Source: GCA-2709075 sp964492555 (GTDB lineage Bacteria > Pseudomonadota > Alphaproteobacteria > MPNO01 > UBA2964). From it: a stretch of 64,000 bases of DNA. The stretch spans positions 1-64,000 of the forward strand of contig CAZBKQ010000008.1 of assembly GCA_964492555.1 (NCBI GenBank), given 5' to 3'. The position numbers and the translations under genes were made by a program. Of the stretch, positions 42,614 through 52,629 are shown one piece after another; position 1 is the first letter of the stretch; each line of letters starts with the position of its first letter. The notes beneath the pieces are model-generated. The model was given only the letters and a program-made list of their open reading frames with translations. It was not told the DNA's origin and ran no database searches.

Positions 42614-45580
42614 TTGATTTCTGAAAGTCTCCTCTCTGGCACAAAATCGCCACCGCTATCGCGTAATGCGGATGCGGCGGACCGGTTTGCCGAACGGCTG
42701 ACCGAAAACGCCGGACAAACGGAAGACGACTCCCTCAGAGAATATTGGGAACGTGTGCTTACCAATCAACAGGCCCGCCGCGTGATTGACGGAATAACCG
42801 GAAATAGTCCTTTTCTCGCCGGTATCCTTGTCGCAGACCCCGAATTTTCCAGATTGCTATTCGAAGACGGCCCCGATGCCGCGCTAGCCGCCGCTTTTCG
42901 GGATTTGTCCAAGGTAGGCCCGGCCACAGCGGCAACGGATACCCTCAAGAAGGTCTTGCGAGAAACCCGCAAACGCGTCGCTCTGACATGCGCCGTGGCC
43001 GACTGCCAGGGGGCATGGGAATTAGAACGCGTCACCGGGGCCCTGTCGGATTTTGCTGAAACCGCTCTTTCGGCCGCGACGTCTCACCTGTTGCGTAGCG
43101 GCCACGACCGGGGCGAAATCGTGTTGCCCGATCCCGACACTCCGGAATCGCAGTGCGGTTTTATCTGCCTCGGCATGGGAAAGCTTGGCGCGAAGGAGCT
43201 CAACTATTCCAGCGATATCGATCTTATTCTGCTCTACGACCACGAATTGATCGACTATACGGGCAAGCGCAGTCCGCAGGAATTTTTCAGCCGTTTCGCC
43301 CGCGACCTGCTTTCGGTCATCGAAGAACGCACGCGTGACGGGTATGTTTTCCGCGTCGATTTGAGGCTCAGACCGGACCCCGGGTCGACACCGCCCGTCA
43401 TATCTACACTGGCCGCGGAGACATATTACGAAAGCGCAGGTCAAAACTGGGAACGCGCTGCGATGATCAAGGCGAGGCCTGTCGCCGGCGACCGCGAGGC
43501 GGGAGAAGAATTCCTTCAAATATTGCGCCCCTTCATTTGGCGGCGCAGTCTGGATTTCGCGGCGATCCAGGACATTCACTCGATTAAACGCCAGATCAAC
43601 GCGGTTCGGGGCGGAGCGAAGATCGCGGTTGCGGGGCACAACGTAAAACTGGGACGCGGGGGCATTCGCGAAATCGAATTCTTCGCACAGACCCAACAGC
43701 TTATCTGGGGCGGACGCGATGCAGGGCTGCGCAGCCGTCCGACCTGCGACTCTTTGCGCGCATTGACCGATGCGGAGCATGTCGATCCGGCGGCAAGAGA
43801 CGATATGTTGACCGCCTATGGTTTTCTGAGACGGATCGAACACCGGCTGCAGATGATCGACGATCAACAGACCCATCAAATTCCCGATGATCCCGATAAG
43901 ATTGAAACCGTGGCCGCGTTTTCCGGCTATGAAACCGTCGAGGCGTTTGTCGAGGCGGTCAGTAACACCCTCCATACGGTAGAGGATCACTACGCCGCCC
44001 TGTTCGAGGAAGCGCCGGCCCTAAGCGGACCCGGTTCATTGGTATTCACCGGGGGCGAAGACCACCCGGATACGCTTCACACCCTGTCGGAGATGGGCTT
44101 TCGCGAGCCCGCAACCACTTCCGGTATCGTCCGGAACTGGCACCATGGCAGGTTCAGGGCCTTGCGCAGCGCGCGGGCCCGGGAATTGCTCACCGAAATG
44201 GTGCCGGCCCTGCTTGAGGCGTTTTCGAAAACCCTCGATCCGGACGCCGCACTGATGCGCTTCAATGATTTTCTCTCGGGTCTGCCCGCCGGGGTACAAC
44301 TTCTGTCGCTGCTGCATACCAACCCGGCCTTATTTGATCTCCTGTCCGAAATAATGGGAAGCGCACCGTTGCTCGCGGAAACACTGAAACGGCACCCCAT
44401 TCTGTTCGACGCGGTATTGACGTCCGATTTCTTCGACGCACCGCCCGACGCTCAAACATTGACCGGGGAGCTCCAGGAACAACTCAAGCAAGCCAATGAT
44501 TTCGAGGACGTGCTCGACATCAGCCGGCGACAGGTTAATGACCGGATTTTTCAGACCGGCGTATTGATCCTTCGCGGGCATCTTTCCCCGTCAGAAGCGG
44601 GGGGTCATCTGACGGCGATCGCCGATTCAGTCCTGAGTGTTCTCTATAACCGGGTCATCGACAATTTCGCGGAACGCCACGGCCGTTTCGCCGACGGCGA
44701 TATGGCCATTGTGGCTCTGGGAAAGCTGGGCGGCGGCGAAATCACTATCGGATCGGATCTCGACCTTCTCCTTGTTTATGATAACGGATCGGAGGACACC
44801 TCCACCGGCGAACGGCCGCTGACGGCCATCCCCTATTTCACCCGGCTGGGTCAACGCTATCTGAGCGCGATCAGTTCTCCGACCGGACAGGGCACGCTCT
44901 ATGAAGTCGATATGCGGCTACGTCCTTCAGGCAATGCGGGGCCACTCGCGACATCTCTCGCATCCTTTGTTGAATATCACCGTACCGCCGCCTGGACATG
45001 GGAGCATATGGCGCTGACACGCGCCCGGATCGTCCACGCGGAGAGCAAACTCCAGGAGGTTCTGGAAACCGCGATCAACGCCGTCCTCACATTGGAGCGG
45101 GACCCGGACAAGTTGCTGGCCGATGTCGCCGATATGCGCGCACGGATGGAACGCGACAGAAAATCAGCCGGCCCGTGGGATGTTAAAAATATGCGGGGCG
45201 GGTTGGTCGATATTGAGTTCATTGCGCAATATCTGCAACTTCGACACGCACATCTCCATCCCGAAATTCTCTCTCCCGCCACCGGGACCGCGCTCAAGGC
45301 GCTTGTCGATGGCGGCCTGCTCGACGCGGATCATGCCACCGCGTTGCAGGAAGGGTTGGTGCTTTGGCGAAATCTGCAAGGCATCTTGAGGCTGACTGTG
45401 GGGGAAAACTTTGATGAAACAGCGTCATCAGATGCCAGCCGCGCAACCCTCGCCCGGGCCTGCGGCGCCAAAGACCTGGATAGCCTGCAAACGCTGATGG
45501 CAAGTCACGGCGAACGCTGCCACGCGATCTTTCGCGAGTTGATAGAGATCCCGGCGGAGAAAATTTCCCGGGAAAGCTGA
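42614..45580 (+). CDS. glnE: Bifunctional glutamine synthetase adenylyltransferase/deadenylase
   Basis: The protein has 988 residues. Two nucleotidyltransferase domains are visible: GMGKLGAKELNYSSDIDL near residue 190 (deadenylating half) and ALGKLGGGEITIGSDLDL near residue 700 (adenylylating half). RLRPSGNAGPLATSL near residue 770 is typical. It controls glutamine synthetase by AMP attachment in response to PII and glutamine. The start is TTG 42614 without a clear ribosome binding site; it may begin somewhat later. Confidence 0.96.
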   Translation: MISESLLSGTKSPPLSRNADAADRFAERLTENAGQTEDDSLREYWERVLTNQQARRVIDGITGNSPFLAGILVADPEFSRLLFEDGPDAALAAAFRDLSKVGPATAATDTLKKVLRETRKRVALTCAVADCQGAWELERVTGALSDFAETALSAATSHLLRSGHDRGEIVLPDPDTPESQCGFICLGMGKLGAKELNYSSDIDLILLYDHELIDYTGKRSPQEFFSRFARDLLSVIEERTRDGYVFRVDLRLRPDPGSTPPVISTLAAETYYESAGQNWERAAMIKARPVAGDREAGEEFLQILRPFIWRRSLDFAAIQDIHSIKRQINAVRGGAKIAVAGHNVKLGRGGIREIEFFAQTQQLIWGGRDAGLRSRPTCDSLRALTDAEHVDPAARDDMLTAYGFLRRIEHRLQMIDDQQTHQIPDDPDKIETVAAFSGYETVEAFVEAVSNTLHTVEDHYAALFEEAPALSGPGSLVFTGGEDHPDTLHTLSEMGFREPATTSGIVRNWHHGRFRALRSARARELLTEMVPALLEAFSKTLDPDAALMRFNDFLSGLPAGVQLLSLLHTNPALFDLLSEIMGSAPLLAETLKRHPILFDAVLTSDFFDAPPDAQTLTGELQEQLKQANDFEDVLDISRRQVNDRIFQTGVLILRGHLSPSEAGGHLTAIADSVLSVLYNRVIDNFAERHGRFADGDMAIVALGKLGGGEITIGSDLDLLLVYDNGSEDTSTGERPLTAIPYFTRLGQRYLSAISSPTGQGTLYEVDMRLRPSGNAGPLATSLASFVEYHRTAAWTWEHMALTRARIVHAESKLQEVLETAINAVLTLERDPDKLLADVADMRARMERDRKSAGPWDVKNMRGGLVDIEFIAQYLQLRHAHLHPEILSPATGTALKALVDGGLLDADHATALQEGLVLWRNLQGILRLTVGENFDETASSDASRATLARACGAKDLDSLQTLMASHGERCHAIFRELIEIPAEKISRES

Positions 45581-45691
45581 ACGAGAGCGCTTTGCGAACG
45601 CAAATACAAGTCTTACCCTGCACCGATGCGTCCGGGCGGGCGCCATCCCAATCACGAATTCAGTTGCAACGAAAGAAACAGGAATGCGCAC

Positions 45692-46072
45692 ATGGCCCTA
45701 ACCCCGAAGAACATCGACGGTCTTCATGCGAAAATGCTGCATAAACGGCTTTACATCATTTTCTCCGAACCCACAGAAAAGACCGGTGACCGCAAGAAAA
45801 TTTTTCACAAACACATCGCCTATCAGCTCGAAATCGAAAAGAAGGGCATCCTGTTCGCGGCGGGGCCTTTCGTCGACGGCAAGGGAAAGCCGCAAGGCCC
45901 GGGGATGATCGTAGTCCGGGCCAAATCAATGGCCGAAGCGAAGCGAATTGCCGATGCCGACCCCTTCCACAAGGCGGGATACCGCAGCTATCGAATCCAG
46001 GCGTGGGAAGTAAATGAAGGCGGCTTTAACATCCGCGTTAAATTCTCTGACGGACAATACGAACTGGACTGA
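45692..46072 (+). CDS. YCII-domain protein
   Basis: The protein has 126 residues. GILFAAGPFVDGKGKPQGPG near residue 50 and ADPFHKAGYRSYRIQAW near residue 90 match the YCII fold (ferredoxin-like, with a conserved His/Asp pair). The activity of this family is mostly unknown; some are haloenzyme-like or peroxidatic. AGGA before ATG 45692 supports the start. 2 bp before bcp, so it is in one operon with it. Confidence 0.85.
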   Translation: MALTPKNIDGLHAKMLHKRLYIIFSEPTEKTGDRKKIFHKHIAYQLEIEKKGILFAAGPFVDGKGKPQGPGMIVVRAKSMAEAKRIADADPFHKAGYRSYRIQAWEVNEGGFNIRVKFSDGQYELD

Positions 46073-46074
46073 TC

Positions 46075-46539
46075 ATGGCACTGGAAATCGGCAATAAAGC
46101 ACCCGCCTTCAGCGGGACAACGGATGGCGGCGGCAGCGTCGCTTCGCAGGATTACAAGGGCAAGAAGCTGGTCCTTTATTTTTATCCCAAGGATTCGACA
46201 CCCGGCTGCACAACCGAGGCCCAGGCATTCCGCGATCTGTTACCGGAATTCGAAAAAGCGGGCGCGGCGGTTGTCGGCGTCTCGCGCGACAGCGTGAAAC
46301 GCCACGATAATTTCAAGGCGAAACACGATCTCAATTTTCCGCTCTTGTCGGATGAGGACGGCACGGTCTGCGAAGCCTATGGCGTCTGGCAGGAAAAGAA
46401 GAATTATGGCCGTACCTATATGGGAATCGTTCGTTCTACCTTTCTGATCGATGAAAAAGGCAAGATCACCGAGATCTGGACCAATGTCCGGGTGAAGGGC
46501 CATGCCGAGGCGGTGCTGGAGGCGGCCCGGGGCGCGTGA
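46075..46539 (+). CDS. bcp: Thioredoxin-dependent thiol peroxidase (Bcp/PrxQ)
   Basis: The protein has 154 residues. The peroxidatic Cys is in PKDSTPGCTTEAQAFRD near residue 45; the second Cys of PrxQ types (five residues later) is absent here, so it is a 1-Cys-like or atypical form. YMGIVRSTFLID near residue 117 is typical. It reduces hydroperoxides. The stop overlaps the next GTG start (GTGA). Confidence 0.93.
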   Translation: MALEIGNKAPAFSGTTDGGGSVASQDYKGKKLVLYFYPKDSTPGCTTEAQAFRDLLPEFEKAGAAVVGVSRDSVKRHDNFKAKHDLNFPLLSDEDGTVCEAYGVWQEKKNYGRTYMGIVRSTFLIDEKGKITEIWTNVRVKGHAEAVLEAARGA

Positions 46540-47336
46540 CGACGCTTGCGGAACTCGCCCGGGCGATCCTTGCAGAACCCGACCCTCCGTCCAAGGCACG
46601 GCGTGCCGCCGCAATGGCGAGACGGTGGCGCACGGCCCCCGATTTAAAGCCGGGAAATCCCTCTGCGCCTGACCGCCCCGCCCGCCCGGCACAACCGGAT
46701 CTACGTCCCCCGCGCGATATGCCGAAACGCGGCCGCGGTATCTCGCTGGAAAACCGCATCGCACTGCTGCATGCGCTCGCTCATATCGAGCTAAACGCCG
46801 TCGATCTGGCCTGCGACCTGATCGCGCGGTTTGCTGCACCTGCGTTACCCCGCGAATTCTATGACGATTGGGTAAGCGTCGCGGAGGAAGAGGCGCTGCA
46901 TTTTGACCTGCTCTCCGGACGATTGACGGACCTCGGCAGTTTTTATGGCGCGCTGCCAGCTCATGACGGGTTATGGGAAGCGGCGGAAAATAACGCGCAC
47001 AACCTCATGGCACGGCTGGCCGTCGTGCCGATGGTGTTGGAGGCGCGGGGTCTGGATGTCACGCCGGCGATGATCGCCAGCATGAAAAAGGCGCAGGACG
47101 CGGAAACCGTCGCCATATTGGAACGGATTTATCAGGACGAAATTGGCCATGTCGCCATCGGGCGGCGCTGGTTCGAACATCTATGCGAAAAACGCGGACT
47201 GATTGCCGAAGACGCCTGGCGGGAGCTGGTCCGGGAGAATTTCGCGGGGTTGTTAAAACCGCCTTTCAACCACGAAGCCCGGGAAGCGGCCGGTTTTCTC
47301 AACAGGGAATACGAAACTCTCGATCAATCAGGCTGA
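46536..47336 (+). CDS. DUF455 ferritin-like protein
   Basis: The protein has 266 residues. Carboxylate/His ligands for a di-iron site are in AHIELNAVDLA near residue 82, AEEEALHFDLL near residue 115 and YQDEIGHVAIG near residue 195. The family has a ferritin-like four-helix fold; the reaction is not known. It starts with GTG and is translationally coupled to bcp, suggesting an oxidative-stress unit YCII-bcp-DUF455. The end overlaps the convergent bolA gene by 13 bp. Confidence 0.88.
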   Translation: MTTLAELARAILAEPDPPSKARRAAAMARRWRTAPDLKPGNPSAPDRPARPAQPDLRPPRDMPKRGRGISLENRIALLHALAHIELNAVDLACDLIARFAAPALPREFYDDWVSVAEEEALHFDLLSGRLTDLGSFYGALPAHDGLWEAAENNAHNLMARLAVVPMVLEARGLDVTPAMIASMKKAQDAETVAILERIYQDEIGHVAIGRRWFEHLCEKRGLIAEDAWRELVRENFAGLLKPPFNHEAREAAGFLNREYETLDQSG

Positions 47337-47650
47337 TCAACCTTTCCGCCCCCCAGACATTGCGGCGACTCCGGCACGTAACCGCCGCGCGCCTGCCACT
47401 CAGCGGGTGTAAAAGCCTGGATGGACAGCGCATGGACCGGTCCGGCGAGTTCATCCGCCAGAATACGGTTTACCGATTGATGGCGCGCCACCCGGTTCTG
47501 GCCATCAAATCTGTCAGATACCACGACGACCTTGAAATGCGTTTCCGAATTCGGCGGCACGCTGTGCATATGGCTTTCATTCAGGATTTCCAGATGTGCC
47601 GGCGCCAACGCCGCCAGCTTCTGTTCTATCGACTGTGCGACCACGGTCAT
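47324..47650 (-). CDS. BolA family protein
   Basis: The protein has 108 residues. ESHMHSVPPNSETHFKVVVV near residue 25 and VARHQSVNRILADEL near residue 55 are family blocks. The conserved His residues bind an Fe-S cluster together with a monothiol glutaredoxin. The ATG overlaps the prfB stop (ATGA), so it is made from the same transcript. The C-terminal tail is slightly long. Confidence 0.93.
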   Translation of the reverse strand: MTVVAQSIEQKLAALAPAHLEILNESHMHSVPPNSETHFKVVVVSDRFDGQNRVARHQSVNRILADELAGPVHALSIQAFTPAEWQARGGYVPESPQCLGGGKVDQPD

Positions 47651-48781
47651 GCGCCGCTCCCCTCCGCGCCCATATTGCCTGCACCTTCCACGCGGGATGC
47701 CAGAGAGGCCTCCATAAACATATCGAGATCGCCGTCGAGGACCGCCTGCGTGTTGCTGGTTTCGACCTCTGTCCGGAGATCCTTCACCATCTGATAGGGC
47801 TGCAAGACATAAGACCGGATCTGGTGCCCCCAACCGATTTCCGTCTTGGCGTCATGCTCCGCCTGCATCTGTTCTTCGCGCCTTTGCAGCTCGACTTCAT
47901 AAAGCCGTGCGCGCAGCATGGACATGGCTTCCGCCCTGTTACGATGCTGCGACCGGTCGTTCTGGCATTGCACGACAATGCCCGTCGGCAAATGAGTGAT
48001 ACGGATCGCGCTATCCGTCTTGTTCACATGCTGCCCACCGGCACCCGACGCGCGATAGGTGTCCACGCGCAAATCCTTGTCCTCGATACTGACCTCGATC
48101 GACTCATCGATCACCGGGTAGACCCAGACGCTGGAAAAGCTCGTATGGCGGCGCGCCGCAGCGTCATAGGGCGAAATCCGGACCAGCCGGTGAACGCCGC
48201 TTTCCGTTTTGAGCCAGCCATAGGCATTGCGACCGGAAACCTTGATGGTGACCGATTTGATCCCCGCTTCTTCGCCGGGACTTTCCTCCAGCCATTCGAC
48301 CTTATAGCCATGCGCCTCGGCCCAACGGACATACATGCGCGACAGCATCTGCGCCCAGTCCTGCGACTCGGTTCCGCCAGCGCCGGCATGGACTTCCAGA
48401 AAACAGTCATTTGCGTCCGCTTCGCCCGAAAGAAGCGATTCCAGCTCCGCCTTCGCGGCGCGCACCTTGACCCCGTTGAGCACCGCCTCGCCCTCGGCGA
48501 TGGTGTCGGCATCTTCCTCCGCCTCACCCAGCTCTATCAGGGTCACGGCGTCTTCTACGTCCTGCTCCAGGGATTGAACGTTATTGATCGCCCCGTATAG
48601 CCAGGTGCGTTCCTGCATCACTTTCTGGGCGCGGTCCTGATCGGACCAGAGGTCGGGATCTTCGGCGAGCGAATTCAGCTCATCAAGACGGCGGAGCGCA
48701 TTTTCCCAGTCAAAGATGCCTCCTCAGCAGTTCGACCGACTGCTTGATTTCATGGAGAAGGGATTCCGTTTCGGCGCGCAT
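47647..48781 (-). CDS. prfB: Peptide chain release factor 2 with programmed +1 frameshift
   Basis: RF2 reads UGA and UAA. The start ATG (48781) opens a 23-codon segment (MRAETES...LLRRHL) ending at an in-frame TGA (48710-48712). Reading resumes at +1 (GAC TGG GAA) for another 354 codons, for 377 residues in total. The catalytic GGQ is in GASGAGGQHVNKTD-type context near residue 248 and the SPF-like stop-recognition segment near residue 200. It is followed by bolA with a 4-bp overlap. Confidence 0.96.
48709..48724 (-). promoter_or_regulatory. RF2 autoregulatory frameshift site
   Basis: The minus strand reads AGGAGG (48719-48724), CAT, then CTT TGA C. This is the classic RF2 layout: an internal Shine-Dalgarno three bases before the slippery CUU-UGA-C. 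When RF2 is scarce, ribosomes slip to +1 and make full-length RF2. Confidence 0.95.
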
Positions 48782-48823
48782 GTTCTTTCGACCGTTATCA
48801 AATTCCGTTAGCGGTAGAATTAA

Positions 48824-51277
48824 TTAATACAAACCCTTGATTCCGCCAACCGCGCCACCGGTCGCGGCGGGTAAACCGGCTGGCGTCGCGGCACCCCGCG
48901 CCCGGGCCGGCGCCGGCGGATTTTGGCCGGACTTAAAGGCTTCGAGAATGGTGCCGCGACCACCCGAATGCGCCCGCGCCCCGGTCTTGGCATCGACGCG
49001 CACCAGTTTAATTCCCGGCGGCAACCGGAACGGAATGGGCTGAACGTCCTTCAACGCGTCCTTCATGAAATCGCGGAAAATCGGCACGGCGACGGAAGAG
49101 CCGGTCTCACGCTTCCCCAGGGATCTCGGCGTGTCGAACCCCGCGAACACGCCCACCGCCAAATCCGGAGAAAAACCGATAAACCAGGTGTCCACACTGT
49201 CATTCGTGGTGCCGGTCTTTCCCGCCAGAGGCTTGCCCAACACGCGGATGCGAATCCCGGTACCGCGCTGGACCACCCCTTCCATCATCGAAACGATCTG
49301 ATAGGCGCTTTGCGGATCGACGAGCTGCTCACGACCGTCCGGGATCGCCGGCGGGGGCTGCATTTCCCACTGCAAATCCCGGCAACCGTCGCAGGAGCGC
49401 GTTTCATGTTTGAAAATTGTCTTGCCCGTCCTGTCCTGAATCCTGTCGATCACCGTTGGACGGATCTTCCGCCCGCCATTTACCAGCATGGCGTAACCGT
49501 TGGTGATATCGAGCAAGGTTGTCTCCGCCGCGCCAAGCGACATGGACAGAAGCCGGGGAAATTCCTTAACAACGCCCAGCCTTTCCGCGTATTCAGCGAC
49601 GACCTCTATTCCCATATTCTGTGCCAACCGGACGGTCATCAGATTGCGTGATTTCTCAATACCAAGCCGCAACGGGCTGGGACCGTAAAATTTCTTTGTG
49701 TAATTCGCAGGTTTCCAGCGTTTCAGACCGGGACCCTGGTCGACCACGAAAGGCGCGTCCAGCACAATACTGGATGGTGTAAATCCGTGATCCATCGCCG
49801 CCAGGTAGACAAAAGGTTTGAAGGCGGACCCTGGCTGCCGTTTTGCCTGCGTTGCCCGGTTATATTCACTGCGCGAATAGCTGTAGCCTCCGGACATGGC
49901 GAGGACACGACCTGTATGCGGATCAAGCGCGACGAGCGCGCCATCAATCTCGGGAAGCTGACGCAGCGCCCAGGCATCGTCCGGCGGGGCCTTGCCGTCC
50001 TTATCGGGTCCGGCGCGCGCCACGAGCACGACATCAAGCGGCTGCAACACATCGCCGGGTTTTCTGACGACCGGCCCCCGGCTGTTGTCGGAGAGATATT
50101 TCCGAGCCCACTTCAAATCCGCAAGCCGAATTCGTCCGCGCGACTTATCGGCGAAACCGATATACGCGTTGGCGTCATCGAGTTTGAGGACAACAGCCAG
50201 ACGCCAGGCGGCGGCCGCATCAGAGAGGGCCTTGGGTTTGGGGATATTCGTAAGACGCGACGCCCACCCGGAGGCGGAATCCAGTCTTTTCAAGGGCCCC
50301 CGCCAACCATGACGCCTGTCATAGGCCAACAAACCGTCACGCAGCACACGATCGGCAATTTCCTGAAGTCGCGGGATCAGGGTTGTCCTTACCGACAACC
50401 CACCGCCATAGAGCTTGCTCTCGCCGAGCGTGTCATAAAGCTCACGCCGGACTTCCTCGACGAAAAAATCCGCCTGCGCGACCAGGGTCGCCGAACGGGA
50501 CCGTATGATCAACGGTTCCTCGCGCGCTTCCGACGCTTGGGCATCGGTGATGTAACCGTCTTCCAGCATCCGTCCGATGACATAACCGCGCCGGCCAACG
50601 GCGGCTTCTGGACGGCGCGTGGGATGATAATTATTGGGCGCCTTGGGCAATCCGGCGATAAACGCGGCCTCTCCGATGGAGAGTTCGTTCAACGATTTGT
50701 CGAAATAGTTCAACGCCGCCGCGGCGACACCGTACGACCCCTGCCCCAGATAAATTTCGTTGAGATAAAGTTCCAGAATTCGCTCTTTCGAAAGCGCGTG
50801 TTCGATCCGGAACGCCAGGATCGCTTCCTTGACCTTACGGTCGATCGACACCTCGTTGGTAAGCAGAAAGTTCTTCGCGACCTGCTGCGTGATAGTCGAT
50901 GCGCCGACCGGCCGCCGGTTGCTGCCCAGATAGCGCAGGTTGGTGATGATCGCGCGGGCAACGCCGATAAAATCAATGCCCGGATGGGTATAGAAATTCT
51001 GGTCTTCCGCCGAAACAAACGCCTTTACGACACGCTTCGGGATCGAACGGAACGGAACAAAGACCCTCTTTTCACGGGCGAATTCCGTCAGCAGCCGTCC
51101 GTCACCTGCATGGACGCGGGTGACTGTCGGCGGCTGATAATCCGCCAATTGCTGGTAGTCCGGCAGACCACGGCCAAAATGCCAAAACGCACCGATGATT
51201 GCGACCGCCACCGCGACCGCCGCCAACAGGGTCAAACCGACCAAAACCGACAAAATTTTGCCAAGACGTCTCATCAT
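48824..51277 (-). CDS. mrcA: Penicillin-binding protein 1A
   Basis: The protein has 817 residues. One transmembrane helix (about 10-32) precedes the GT51 glycosyltransferase domain (catalytic Glu in SAEDQNFYTHPG near residue 92). The transpeptidase has the nucleophile in QPGSAFKPFVY near residue 485, an S-x-N motif in KSRNLMTV near residue 543 and GKTGTTND near residue 695. The C-terminus is Pro/Ala/Gly-rich. It makes and cross-links peptidoglycan. ATG 51277 or 51274 chosen because they precede the membrane helix; upstream in-frame starts give no family sequence. Confidence 0.96.
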   Translation of the reverse strand: MMRRLGKILSVLVGLTLLAAVAVAVAIIGAFWHFGRGLPDYQQLADYQPPTVTRVHAGDGRLLTEFAREKRVFVPFRSIPKRVVKAFVSAEDQNFYTHPGIDFIGVARAIITNLRYLGSNRRPVGASTITQQVAKNFLLTNEVSIDRKVKEAILAFRIEHALSKERILELYLNEIYLGQGSYGVAAAALNYFDKSLNELSIGEAAFIAGLPKAPNNYHPTRRPEAAVGRRGYVIGRMLEDGYITDAQASEAREEPLIIRSRSATLVAQADFFVEEVRRELYDTLGESKLYGGGLSVRTTLIPRLQEIADRVLRDGLLAYDRRHGWRGPLKRLDSASGWASRLTNIPKPKALSDAAAAWRLAVVLKLDDANAYIGFADKSRGRIRLADLKWARKYLSDNSRGPVVRKPGDVLQPLDVVLVARAGPDKDGKAPPDDAWALRQLPEIDGALVALDPHTGRVLAMSGGYSYSRSEYNRATQAKRQPGSAFKPFVYLAAMDHGFTPSSIVLDAPFVVDQGPGLKRWKPANYTKKFYGPSPLRLGIEKSRNLMTVRLAQNMGIEVVAEYAERLGVVKEFPRLLSMSLGAAETTLLDITNGYAMLVNGGRKIRPTVIDRIQDRTGKTIFKHETRSCDGCRDLQWEMQPPPAIPDGREQLVDPQSAYQIVSMMEGVVQRGTGIRIRVLGKPLAGKTGTTNDSVDTWFIGFSPDLAVGVFAGFDTPRSLGKRETGSSVAVPIFRDFMKDALKDVQPIPFRLPPGIKLVRVDAKTGARAHSGGRGTILEAFKSGQNPPAPARARGAATPAGLPAATGGAVGGIKGLY

Positions 51278-51348
51278 CAGGCTTTCTAAAAGCGTCTCGC
51301 CTGGCGCGACACTAACGCGCGGCAGAAAATCATACAATTATGGCAATT

Positions 51349-52572
51349 TCAGGGAGCGTAGAGCGCGCGCTGACGCCGAAAAAATGTATCCACCGCCTGT
51401 ACGACAGACGCGGCAAACCGTTCCTGATGTTTCCGGCTTCTGAGCATACGTTCATCGCGGCGATTGGAAAGATACCCCATCTCGACAAGAACGGACGGGA
51501 CATCCGGCGCTTTCAGTACCGCAAAACCGGCATAGCGGCGATGTTTCCTCAACAACGGCACCTTGCCGCGCAATTCGCTTACCAGCATGTCGGCAAATCT
51601 GACGGATTCATTCTTGGTGAGGCGCTGGCGCAAATCGATCAGAATGCGCGCAACGGCCTTGCTCTTATCGTTGAGGTCGATCCCGGCGATGATATCCGCC
51701 TTGTTTTCCTTTTCGGCCAACATGCTGGCTTCCTTATCCGACGCCTTCTCCGACAGCGTATAGATAGAAGCGCCGCGTACATTCCGGTTCTTGATCGAGT
51801 CGGCGTGAAGCGACAGGAAAAGGTCCGCCTGCATATCCTGGGCAATCGCGATCCGTTTGCGCAGCCTTAGGAATATATCCTTTTCACGGGTCAAATGAAC
51901 GCGATAACGACCGGTTTCGAGAAGATGCCTGCGAAGCACCCGCGCCTGGTTCAGAACAATATGCTTTTCCCACGCCCCTGATTGTGACCGCGCGCCAGGG
52001 TCCACGCCACCATGTCCGGGATCGATCATCACAAGGGGTTTCTTGGCCAATTTTCGCCGCTTTGGCTTTACGGGCACGGGAGGCCGCGTAGCCGCGGCGG
52101 TTCGGGGTGGTGCCGCAATTTTCTGGCGCGCTTTTTCGATCTCTCCCAACATCACGGTACGCGTGACGGGTTCGATATCGAGTACGACCCGGTAGGGCCT
52201 CGCGCCCTTGGACGGCAGGATGAAAGACTGTTTTATGCGAACCGCCGATTTCAGATCGATGACGACGCGGGAACGTCCCGCCTCAAAAAGCCCGAACCGG
52301 TAACCGGTTATGCGTTTTCCCCGAGGCGCGATCCGGGCCGCGCGATGCCAGACAACTTCCGGTAAATCAATGACGACCCGGTAGGGATCGGCAAGCGTGA
52401 ACACGCTGAAATCGACTTTTTCGCTGATATCAAGGACGAATCTGGTGTGATTCGGATAGTCGCCGATACGGATTCCGCCGATCTTCGGCGAAGCCAGCGC
52501 CGGCGCGGCAATCGCGACCAGAACAAGAATGAAAATCCCCATTTGGCGCGTAAAAGTCGAAATTCCACACAT
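51349..52572 (-). CDS. amiC: N-acetylmuramoyl-L-alanine amidase (AmiC type)
   Basis: The protein has 407 residues. A signal peptide (residues 1-28) is followed by an AMIN septum-targeting domain (about 30-140), a basic/Pro linker, and an Amidase_3 domain with zinc ligands in IDPGHGGVDPGA near residue 184, SLHADS near residue 252 and the catalytic LVEMGYLSN Glu near residue 368. It splits septal peptidoglycan during division. ATG 52572 is supported by a promoter 22-57 bp upstream; ATG 52542 is an alternative. Confidence 0.95.
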   Translation of the reverse strand: MCGISTFTRQMGIFILVLVAIAAPALASPKIGGIRIGDYPNHTRFVLDISEKVDFSVFTLADPYRVVIDLPEVVWHRAARIAPRGKRITGYRFGLFEAGRSRVVIDLKSAVRIKQSFILPSKGARPYRVVLDIEPVTRTVMLGEIEKARQKIAAPPRTAAATRPPVPVKPKRRKLAKKPLVMIDPGHGGVDPGARSQSGAWEKHIVLNQARVLRRHLLETGRYRVHLTREKDIFLRLRKRIAIAQDMQADLFLSLHADSIKNRNVRGASIYTLSEKASDKEASMLAEKENKADIIAGIDLNDKSKAVARILIDLRQRLTKNESVRFADMLVSELRGKVPLLRKHRRYAGFAVLKAPDVPSVLVEMGYLSNRRDERMLRSRKHQERFAASVVQAVDTFFRRQRALYAP

Positions 52573-52600
52573 ATAGACGCCAGAATCCGCAGTGACCCCA

Positions 52601-52629
52601 TATATAGCGCCCGGCCTGAACCGACTCAA
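52601..52629 (-). promoter_or_regulatory. Promoter of amiC
   Basis: On the minus strand TTGAGT (52624-52629), 17-nt spacer, TATATA (52601-52606). The start is expected near 52594. Confidence 0.65.

Noticed and set aside
49787..51289. A 500-codon open frame on the plus strand
   Set aside because: Antisense to the PBP1A gene, whose glycosyltransferase and transpeptidase motifs are complete; no domain and no ribosome binding site in the plus frame.
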